From Rhyacophila brunnea (lineage: Eukaryota > Arthropoda > Insecta > Trichoptera > Rhyacophilidae), in NCBI GenBank assembly GCA_022495005.1, contig JAGYXB010001614.1, positions 88,458-152,457 on the forward strand: a stretch of DNA of 64,000 nt. The letters are read 5' to 3'. Both the position numbers and the translations under genes were made by a program. The first letter of the stretch is position 1. Each line of letters begins with the position of its first letter. This document shows, in pieces, positions 55,223-64,000 of this stretch. The notes beneath the pieces are model-generated. The model was not told the DNA's origin, made no database searches, and saw nothing but the letters and a program-made list of their open reading frames with translations.

Positions 55223-56539
55223 TTCTTGAAATTATGAACTTTACCAAAATCAGATATGAAAATTGCCGCTGTTCCTGCTTGGCTTCCAGTAAATAGACTT
55301 TTACCGATAATTCTTAGATCCACATAATAATATATGCTGGGTAGAAAACTAATTGATCGTGTATCATAAGTCGTTGAGGAAAATACATTTTAAAAATCTG
55401 ATGGCACGTTCTTTTGCTGTACCATATTTGTATACCATCACATGCCTGCAGGTAGGTCCAATCACTTTGATTTAGTAGCATAATATAATGTTGTAATGCA
55501 TTTTAATTTCTTTGAAGCAACAGAAGCGACATTGATGTGATACTTTGTTTCAATCTTGTATAAAATGAATAGATATCAAAATAATACGTTTTGAATAAAT
55601 ACATAATAAACATAAATTATGTAACCGGAAAATACACTTTATGATTTTTATATAATATATTATGATTGTGTTTTTCAAATCGGGATAAAATAATATAATG
55701 TTAAATTTTTTTCGTAATCAAGTGTGAGATCTTTTTCACATTTTCTTCAAAAAATAAGTATACTATCTTGAATTCCGTGTATATTGAGGATCATTAGTTT
55801 TTTTTTTTGCTTTCTTACCAAAAGTAACGTATTCCGTCTAAATTCTAAGTCAAAACGTTTTTTTTACCCCAAATATTACTTAGGACATTAACCTTTCCTG
55901 AACTGGATAGTAGATATAAAATATTATACTTCATAACTCGACTTAGATTCGATATTTAAATATTTTTTCTTCCCAAAGAATTGATGCTAAATGTCAAACC
56001 TGCCGAAACGATTGTGACGTAAATTTTAAATTTACATCTTTATTTGAATAAACGAAGAGTTAATTTTTCAACAACAACAATATCTGTATATTTAATTGGA
56101 ACACCTCAGAAATATACCAATTGGTTGAAAGCGAGAACCCGCATGGATTCCAGTTAACTTGCTTTGACAATAATTAACCCATTTATGCCATACCTAAACA
56201 CGATGAAATTACCTTACAAAAATATATGTCCGAAAAATATATTTCATTAATATTGATGACAAGGAATTATCAATAACTATTTATCTTGCTGTAGTAATCT
56301 TTAGGGTTATCATTGAATAGTAAATTTATGACATGTCGACTGTTTAATAAACAAATCAGCTAACAGCACTTTTGGCCGAAAATAAGATTTTGATTACATT
56401 TTCTTATAAAGCATGTTTTCTATGCTCACACAAAATTTAAAACTCCTAAACCTATAAATAAATGCGTTATCCTTCTTCACACAAAACCTCCAACTACAGG
56501 TGGCAAATTTTCTATATAGTAAATGGAAAAACTCCGCTC
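55223..56539. other. Unassigned AT-rich DNA
   Basis: Nothing is recognised. Confidence 0.2.
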
Positions 56540-56830
56540 TGCATATGAATTTTCATTATGTGGTAAACAACTCAATCCGTGTCACCATATTGATCGGCGA
56601 TGTTAAATATCATATTATATGTATCCAATTATGGCAAACTCAGTAGATAGCTGATTGCAAGGATTACTTCCGCGATAACCATTTTTCCACATAGCCAACT
56701 ATATCCGATGACGCAAACTCCAGATAGTAGCTGATAGTGATTTCCTAAATGTAATTTTTTACATTATTTTTATTGTGAGTACGTCGATAAATAGCGCATC
56801 ACAATTGATTGAAAAGTAATTCGATTATAA
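56540..56830 (+). repeat. R4 family, partial copy
   Basis: Reverse complement of the right part of the R4 copy at 11720-12020. Matching blocks include CACATAGCCAACTATATCCG with ATGACGCAAACTCCA, the TTGATCGGCGATGTTAAAT block and ATAAATAGCGCATC. It appears in the orientation opposite to 11470-12030. Confidence 0.5.
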
Positions 56831-57394
56831 GTTTCCGATAGAAACACATCGTACCATATTGTCATTCTATTTATTATATTGTACCGATTGTTGTACCCCT
56901 GTAATTATGTAACCGTAAATTAACTCTCAATTATCCATCCTCACGAACAGCCACGAACGTTTTTTATCTGCATCACCTATCCACCGCTGAAGTAGATGCC
57001 TGCATATTAAAGGGAAGCTGAAATAGTATTTTAATTTATAGTGCAGCTTATTTGTAAAAAAATTAATTTACAATATTTTTGGAATTGTTGAATTTCGCTC
57101 GATAGTTAAATTATTATGTTTTTTCTCCTTCCTGAACAATTTGCACAAATGAAGTTAACCGATTTGCAGATTAGGCAGTCGTTGTACAAAACTGATATTT
57201 CCCATGAAGATAATTTTAACCTTAAATTCGTCCTGTATACTGTAGAAAGAAATAGCAAAATATAGTTAAAAAAAAAAAACTAACCCCCAAATATCATTTT
57301 TTCAATAGTTTTGACTAACTGAACCAAAGCTCATTTTTAGTATTGATTAAAGACCATTAAGAATATACCTATTCACTAATTACCTTAGGTCCCT
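56831..57394. other. Unassigned DNA
   Basis: Nothing is recognised. Confidence 0.2.
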
Positions 57395-57835
57395 GTCTCT
57401 GGTACCCTGTCTCTGATAATTACCTTACTAATCGAGGGCATCCTTTGTTTGTTCTCCCACGGTGCAAAACTAACCTGCCATTAGTAATGCCAATTGGGAG
57501 GGCAATAACCATGTTTAATAAAATCGCTTCGAATATTGATATATTCCACTTACGTGAGGTGAATTTAGGTGGACGTTGTTTTATAAGTTTTTAAGATAGG
57601 TTCTATCAAAGTTCACTCTGTGTGCTTCCATCTACTTTTATTTTATTATTTTGTTATTTTATTTTATTTCTTATTTTATTACTTATTGTATTATTAACTC
57701 ACACTTCTCTGTATTTTTATTTTTTTTAATTATGAACACTTATTTTATGTCATGTCGTGAACACTTTGAATTTATAATTTGTTATGTTCATTATATGTAA
57801 AATAAATACATTTGATTTAATTTGAAACTAAAAAA
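57395..57835 (+). mobile_element. 3' end of the jockey-like LINE, third copy
   Basis: It matches the coding tail and 3' UTR seen at 17617-18070 (blocks GTTCTCCCACGGTGCA, CCAATTGGGAGGGCAATAAC, ATATTCCACTTACGTGAGG, GTCATGTCGTGAAC, TTTATAATTTGTTATG). The coding part has drifted and lost the stop position of the other copy. A TTTTATT-rich expansion lengthens the 3' UTR. Confidence 0.75.
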
Positions 57836-59044
57836 TGAAAAATGAGTGAGGTCGTTGATAAGAGATATTTTATCCTTTAGATGCTGCGGTCATTAGTCAA
57901 TTGTGGACAGCTATGCCATGATAAAAATACACTATTTTTGACATAAGATAAGACAGAATAATATATTTGATTATTCTCAGGTCTAACAAGTCGGAAATTA
58001 CGTAGATATATCTGAGACAACTTATGTATGTAGATGGAGAAATTTCAAATACAATTTCCTGAATATTATGTATATAAGTTGGGATGGAGTATAATACATT
58101 TGGACGCCTGAAAAGAGTATTATTTAAAATTGACCTACCACTACCCTTAATACAGAATGTGCTTATCAGTACTAATATAATTTGAGTACGAAACATGAAC
58201 TTTAAATTCAATTTTGATATGATGCCAAGAGATCTAATAATAAATACATTGCTAAGAGAATAATAAGTGTAAGGCATAATACTTACGAAGTAGAGATGGG
58301 TAGGCATATTGCTGGAATAACAGATCTTCACTTACTAGTCAAAGTATATCATGCAGTATTTTTTAATGTAAAAATTTTTAAAGTACCTAAGCTAATTTAC
58401 ATTAATTAAAAAAAAAACACTTTAAAGTTTCAGTTGAATAATTACATTATGAAATATACTTAGACAAATATATTTAGTTGTTTATCACTCTCCGTCGGAT
58501 TACTTTTTGTAGTCGTTGGTATTTTAATTTGGTATGATGTCCTACTGTTTTTATGTAGTACAGTTTGATGATTTATAAATTTATTATATTTATAAAATAT
58601 TAATTTAGTTATCTATGTGAATTAAGTATTTGATAGTTTTACGTCATTCTGGGACAAACACTAGAAACGGTGATTTTATTGAGAGATTATTTGTGAACTG
58701 CTTGATTAAAATATTTGATATGGACTAACCATTGTAATCTAATTCAAGTTTTTTGTGACGAGTACTTAATTATCGTCTGAGATTGTTAGTTCTATTTTAT
58801 TTCGATATAATATGTTACTATACATCACATATTTTTTGTTAGCTGATGTAACCAATCAGTGTGCTGAAATTGTCTGTTTCAGAAAATTGAATTAAAAATC
58901 GTTTTAATTTGATTTAATGTCCTATGTCTTTTTTCTTAAAATACACTAAATCAGTGGTATTCACACTATGTATTGCGACAATTTCAGACAATTCTAATTA
59001 AATGCGCTGATGCAGTTTGTAACCTCTAATACTTTCTACTTTGT
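57836..59044. other. Unassigned AT-rich DNA with the window's longest ATG-started frame
   Basis: A 144-codon minus-strand frame (57897-58331) is dominated by Ile, Tyr, Leu and Ser, as expected from AT-rich sequence, and shows no domain, signal or family. I treat it as a chance frame. Confidence 0.3.
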
Positions 59045-59615
59045 CCAAATCTGCCCCTAGTTAGTGATATAGACAACACACGGCGACTCCAAGAATCTCT
59101 GGTGCTCGCAAGTTTTTTTGCATATTATCAGGTCTTTCCTGCACCCCGTATCTTTGATTATTATTATTATTATTGTTACTTATCACAATTTCCAATTTTG
59201 CCTCCATATGCTCCTCTCTCGCACGAGTACTCTTAACTTAACGTCATGTAAATTAAGTCAAAGCACACTTGATAGCATGGCAACCTTAGTCTTGGATAAC
59301 TTCTCCTGATACATTCCCAGTCATTAAAAATATATGCTTCAGTGCTTCACACGAAACGTATAGTCCGGATGTGGTTCGATGGGGCCATTAACTTCAATGT
59401 AGATAGTATTTAGCTGTCTTTCAAAATGCCGGAATCCGATTGGCATAAGCAAGCCATGCTGAAATTCCTCTTGAAGTATTCGCAGCACGTGGCCGAGCTA
59501 GGTCCAACTTGCTTCTTCACTGTCAGTGTGATGAGAGGTTTTTTGGCTCTCTTATCTCCTCGCTACTTCTAAAGTCATACCACTAATACTCCCAGTATCT
59601 GCCGTTACTTATGTT
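59045..59615 (-). pseudogene. Non-LTR retrotransposon reverse transcriptase C-terminus (RTE/CR1-type tail), copy 3
   Basis: Nucleotide blocks shared with 19690-20195 in the same order: GGCGACTCCAAGAATCTCTG, TATTTAGCTGTCTTTCAAAA, GCCGGAATCCGATTGGC, CGCAGCACGTGGCCGAGCTA, TCTTATCTCCTCGCTACTTC and TAAAGTCATACCACT. About 220 bp of unrelated DNA with an ATT tract at 59158-59176 interrupts it at 59158-59385. The reading frame is broken in several places. Confidence 0.75.
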
Positions 59616-59649
59616 ATAATATTTAATTTTAAGTATAACCAAATATTCT

Positions 59650-59825
59650 ATTAGTCCAATAGTTCAATACATAAGGCGCTGGCTTTTCATCCGAGAGCTC
59701 CGTGTTCGATTCCTGGTAAGTTCACAACTCACAATATTTGTAGGTATATGATTTTCTCAAAGCCTACGTGTTTGTAATTGTTTCACTTATATTACTAAAT
59801 ATACTACTGTCATTGTTGTAGTAGT
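59650..59825 (+). repeat. tRNA-derived SINE, family S3, best copy
   Basis: Head: AGTTCAATACATAAGGCGCT with B box GTTCGATTCCTGG. Body: ACAATATTTGTAGGTATATG, TTTTCTCAAAGCCTACGTGT and a CTACTGTCATTGTTGTAGTA hairpin near the end. It joins directly to an RTE-type LINE tail. Confidence 0.72.
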
Positions 59826-59925
59826 GTTATAAAAATTCATCATTATCATCAGTCTGAATCTATCTACTGCTGGATGAAGGCCTCTCCAAGCTGATTCCAC
59901 TTCTCTTGGTCCTGTGCCCAGTACA
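59826..59925 (-). mobile_element. RTE-type LINE 3' terminus
   Basis: ATCATTATCATCAGTCTGAA followed by CTACTGCTGGATGAAGGCCT equals the end of the copy at 49795, covering only the last 20 or so codons and the simple-repeat tail. Its abutment on the S3 SINE may mean the SINE borrowed or landed at this LINE's 3' end. Confidence 0.7.
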
Positions 59926-61664
59926 AAATGATTTCTCGGATGAAATCAAATTTATTAAATATGTAATATTCTTTGTTACTTGAAATAGTGAAATATGAGA
60001 CATTTTATATTTTATTTAATTTTAATGTAATACATATTATATAAATAAATTGGAAGAGCTATTATATTCCATTTGTTATGTTAATTTAAAAGAAATTCAT
60101 TTCCAAATACAATCAACACCAGCTGTTTTCATCCATTTAAGGGCAAACAAGAGTACAATGTTAACAATGCAAACAATGCAATTTCACTACTTCTCGCGCC
60201 CAAGTTGTTCTTGGGCAACTCGAAAGTGAGGTACTTATCGCCACCCTCTCCCTTACATTAAGCCTTCCTGGCTGTCATCCGCCCTTCCGCCCGGGCGTCA
60301 ACGGCCTGTCAATAACTGCTTACGAACGATAATAAATAATAGGCATTTCTCTAACTGTCAAGGGGTGGATTAAATCCACTCGACGTGCCAATGCTCACTT
60401 TTAATGTGGTGTATTTTTGAAACGAGTTGAGCATTTATTTTCTCGCCGCCGCCGAATTGACTTCTCTTCTTCGCACGAATTTCCGGTTAAATTGGGCGCG
60501 AAAAAACATATTTTTTTGGATGTATTTTATTATTTCGAGGTGTTTGTTTTATTCGTTTATTTATTGCGTTTAATAAATACTAATAATATACACTTCAGTC
60601 TGGATAATATATAGTATAGCCAGAATACCGATAGAAAATATTTGAATCCGATGTTTGCGGGAATAGCTTTTTATAGGTATATTGTGTAACCAAAAATCAT
60701 AATCATTGTATAATTTAAATAAAACTACTACTTAGTTACAAACAAATCGGTGTGTTTATTTATGTTCGCGCGTTAGAAGTTATACTTATTTGGCGTAACA
60801 AAACAAAATATTATTGCAGAATGTACCTACTTTGGAAGAAAAAAATCTCAAAACCTGTGTTTGAAAAATTTAGCAAACCGCTATTTCGATAATCTTTGCT
60901 TAAACAGATGACTTTACAACTATTTTCGTTAACAATAATAATTTATTACAAATCAAAAGTAAATATTAATGCCTATTTAATGATTTAACTGAAACGTGAT
61001 ATTGGCTTTTGTGATGAAACATAATAATTATTATTGTCTTCAATTATTATAAACCGCTAATAAATAAATTGACATGGGATATACGACAAATATTATCCTA
61101 AACTGTAAAATAATGTATTTTTGTATATGAAGTGTCTAAATATTGTAAATTTACAACATACCATTGTTTGAATTATTTACCAACTCAACATTCACAAAAT
61201 TTATTTATTTATTGATATATAATTTTACTCATAAATAAAAGTTGCAACATTCAGTCTTTACCCAACCGGCCTAAGCCACAGCCCTCAATATCATAGCTGA
61301 AAATTACAAACCTCCAGCATTTAGAACACCCGAACATCGCCGCGCAAAATAAATTATGTTTAATCGGCGGGCAAAACTTCCGTCCCACGTCAAATTAATG
61401 CATTACATTTGCGCGCGCAACTTCGTCCCACGCCAAAAATATACTCTGATCTGTTTTCCCAAACGTGTCTAAAGAAGTATAACTTCAATAAAAATGTATA
61501 GAAATATCATTAATGTCAACATTTTATGGCATCGTCAAAATATTCTAATTAATAATCGTAACTCGTCAATCACGAAACAAGCGTGAAATATCTTAAGAAT
61601 GTGATTATCAACATGTGAAATGAAGGCCAATTAACACGAACAAGATCTAGCCAGCCATTTTTTT
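59926..61664. other. Unassigned DNA with two GC-richer blocks
   Basis: Block 1 (60185-60500) includes GCCCGGGCGTCAACGGCC and TCGCCGCCGCCGAATTGACT. Block 2 (61300-61440) includes an imperfect direct repeat of GCAAAACTTCCGTCCCACG and GCGCAACTTCGTCCCACG about 40 bp apart, flanked by CGCCGCGC and GCGCGCGC. Both stand out in AT-rich DNA and look single-copy within the window. They are candidates for regulatory DNA; no gene is recognised. Confidence 0.3.
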
Positions 61665-61842
61665 AACCATTTCCGATCCTGATAATCATACATAGGCCTG
61701 ACACCGAGTGGAGATTTGTATTAACAGATTTTTGTTTTTACGAGAAACGGATCTTAGCCACATGCTCAACCTATTAAGTCCACATCTGACTCCGAATATA
61801 AATTTAAAAATAATATGTGTATTTTCCAGACCCAGGAATCGT
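61665..61842 (-). repeat. S1 SINE, head-truncated
   Basis: From AACCATTTCCGATCCTGATA through GAGTGGAGATTTGTATTAAC and ACGAGAAACGGATCTTAGCC to the B box (CCCAGGAATCGTCG). The rest of the head is replaced by a TATCATACGTATGATATGAAG segment that recalls the R1-like 3' region at 16045. Confidence 0.7.
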
Positions 61843-62002
61843 CGTATTGTATGTATCATACGTATGATATGAAGCATTATCAAATCATGATTTTAGGTTC
61901 CCCATCTCCATCCGTCATGTACGCAAAGCCGTGGATATGCAGTGCCGCCTTATATGACGCTTAACACGCTTAAATTCTGAAAGAAAATATATTACATGCT
62001 TA

Positions 62003-62548
62003 AGTCAGCGCTCCATTGGCAAGCTAAAAGTCCGAGGACAATAAATCGTCCGATTTGTCTATGCTCTGCTACTGATCAACGAACGAATAAAAAAGTTGAG
62101 CTGTCAAAAGTTGCGATTATCGTAATGTCTTGATCCGATGATCTCATAATTTGATGTTATTTATATGTAGACTTGTATAAAATAGTATAGCAGTAAAAAT
62201 AACACAAGTTTTACGTTTTATTTTATGAATTCCGTAAATTCAAATAAAAAAATAATTAATAAATCTCTCATTTTTTAATGTGTAAATTAACAAATTAATC
62301 AATGAAAATGTTTAAAACAATTACAGATTTTTTTTCGGTCCGAATGATCGCGTATTAATGTGAAATCGAATTTCCATACTGATCGATGGACGAAGTCTGG
62401 CAACTCGGAGAGTAAAATATCAAACATGTTTGAAATCCAACGAGCCTGGTCTGCGGATTGAAAAGTCCGCAGACCTGGGGTGCTCCACGCGAAAAAAAGT
62501 CCAAAGACTGTAAATCGTTTGACTTGCGTGCCAATGGAGCGCCGGCTT
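62003..62548. mobile_element. MITE with AGTC(A/G)GCGCTCCATTGGCA-type ends and TA target
   Basis: The left AGTCAGCGCTCCATTGGCAA and the reverse complement of the right end (AAGCCGGCGCTCCATTGGCA) match with a few differences. The ACAATAAATCGTCCGATTTG region and the GACTGTAAATCGTTTGACTT region extend the symmetry. TA lies on both sides (62001-62002, 62549-62550), as in mariner-like elements. An internal perfect hairpin (GGTCTGCGGA / TCCGCAGACC, 62449-62476) is present. 546 bp, no transposase. Confidence 0.7.
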
Positions 62549-62984
62549 TACTCTGCTATCCCGATACGGAGCCGCACAGGTCTGATATAACAAACATGCA
62601 CCGTGGTACTTAAAGAAAGAATTTAAAGAGAAAGTCGAGTTCTATTTCAATAGTTTTCACCCAAACAAGATCTTGGGAAATCGCTTGCTCTCATCATAAC
62701 AATGAAGAGTGACAAATGTCCATGACGCCATTGTATGTGTGGTGGTCAATGACTTCGGACCTTCTCAGCATTATTTCAACAGTTGAAAAATTAGCAAAAC
62801 ATTTAAACTATCGCACAATAGTCGCATCTACAGTCAGCATATTCTACACGCGAGGCCAGTAGATTTCTCAATAATTGCAAACTTTATCAACAATGACTCG
62901 CAATTTACCGAATATATAATTAGAAAGTCATAGTTGATTACTGGCTCAGTCTACATACCTATTAGTATCAATCATAATCTCCGT

Positions 62985-63260
62985 CCGATAAGTAAGCTTC
63001 GTGTATGTCGCTCCGATTCCACCGAGTTCGGACCTCGGAGCAATATCATAAGTATTGTAACATAACGCTCTTGTAACATACTCTTGTACCGACTGTTTAC
63101 GCTGCAAACAAAACTAACTCCTGCATCCGTCGGAGCAACCATTACCAACTCTCGACTTCTCATCTCTCCTACTGACGACTCTCCATCTACACCTCCTGGT
63201 CATCCTCAAACACTACGGTCTCATCTTTCCAACAACGAGACTCGCAAAATATACATGGTA
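62985..63260 (+). repeat. R4 family, well-preserved GC-rich part
   Basis: Reverse complement of 11490-11640. Matching blocks: CCGACTGTTTACGCTGCAAA, ATACTCTTGTACC, GCTCCGATTCCACCGAGTTC and CGGACCTCGGAGCAATATCA. In this orientation the sequence continues with a C- and T-rich stretch (CTCATCTCTCCTACTGACGA). Two opposed short frames cover it but look like by-products. Confidence 0.5.
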
Positions 63261-64000
63261 GTGTAGAGACGTGGTGGTTATTGAAGGAAAAGTTTATTTC
63301 TTCATTGTGTACTTCGGTCTACTTTTCTTTCTGTATTTCATATGGAAGAAGTATTAGGGCATTAGGCTATCACTAGTGCACAAAAATAATGTAAATAAAA
63401 CTATGTCATTAAATATGATGGATTATAATAATATCATAACATATTAACCAAAGGCATGATTTTACCCATAGTAATAATAACCTATCGTTTCACGCAATAA
63501 AGGAAAATTACACGGTTCATCGCACGCGACGTTTGCCGTGTGACAACTTATTTTTAAAACTAACCAAAACTCAATTTAGTTTTTTTTTTGATTCGACACG
63601 CGAAATAAATATCACGATAAGTATCTCAAATCGCATACACGTGTATGACATTCATGTACCAACACTATAAAATTCGCCTACAAACGTTGTTTGCTCTGTG
63701 AATATTCATAAAACTAAATTCGTGTGGATAACCAAAAGGTACGGCTGGATTCCGCTGTTTATTGCCAAACAGCACTAAAAATATTACCTTCATTTTAACT
63801 ATATAAATATTTTGCATATTTTGTCGTAACACATCTGAAATATACCTATTAGATATTTTTGAATGTTTGCACCGAACGGAACCTCTCTCTAATAATAACA
63901 TTCCGGGCACTGTTTTATCGTTTGAGCAAGCTACCGATCTATACTCACTTTTCACGACCTAATTCCGTTACATGTTACAATATCAACTGAGGTATTATTT
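63261..64000. other. Unassigned AT-rich DNA to the window end
   Basis: A 96-codon minus-strand frame at 63665-63955 is unrecognised. No repeat is assigned. Confidence 0.25.

Noticed and set aside
57897..58331. 144-codon minus-strand frame, the longest ATG-started one in the window
   Set aside because: Composition is almost entirely AT-driven (Ile, Tyr, Leu, Ser), with no domain, no gene context and no repeat relationship. A frame of this length is plausible by chance in 64 kb of AT-rich DNA.

Overview
This window looks like AT-rich intergenic or intronic DNA from an insect. The evidence is short (TTAGG)n-type runs (the canonical insect telomere repeat), several tRNA-derived SINE families, many hAT and mariner-type elements, and decayed non-LTR retrotransposons with jockey-like, R1-like, RNase H-bearing and RTE/CR1-like C-termini. 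I see no bacterial gene organisation, no rRNA, no convincing intact tRNA gene and no recognisable host protein-coding gene. The order cannot be settled from the sequence alone; the repeat style would fit Lepidoptera or Hemiptera.

Layout. 1-790: the C-terminal part of a jockey-like reverse transcriptase on the minus strand, still an open frame at the window edge. 2.3-4.4 kb: a SINE, then a hAT element with a perfect 8-bp target duplication carrying another terminal-inverted-repeat element inside it. 6-18 kb: SINEs, a hAT MITE inserted into a SINE, two R1-like LINE ends flanking a SINE, and a three-level nest (hAT containing a mariner-type transposase relic that is followed directly by a LINE 3' end). 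19-24 kb: an RNase H-bearing LINE end, an RTE/CR1-like LINE end, a ~120-bp-period minisatellite and an R1-like LINE end. 24-31 kb: three copies of one repeat family within 5 kb, and two large inverted repeats whose loops carry CCTAA-type telomere-like repeats. 31-37 kb: a hAT MITE with a perfect 8-bp target duplication, SINEs, a long palindrome and a hAT fragment. 38-51 kb: mostly unassigned DNA with scattered MITEs, a hAT carrying a transposase zinc-finger remnant, and an RTE-like LINE end. 51-64 kb: SINEs, a foldback next to a hAT MITE, a composite SINE-flanked repeat duplicated from 28 kb, further LINE ends and a TA-flanked MITE.

The elements do not form a pathway. The window reads as a record of successive insertions, and target duplications let parts of the order be read directly. 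The most unusual feature is the pair of unrelated foldback structures at 25.26-25.46 kb and 30.56-30.89 kb, both closing on telomere-like repeats, with a single arm of the first recurring at 55.16 kb. Everything here comes from reading the sequence by eye. Repeat family boundaries are usually good to about 10-20 bases, except where a target duplication fixes them.
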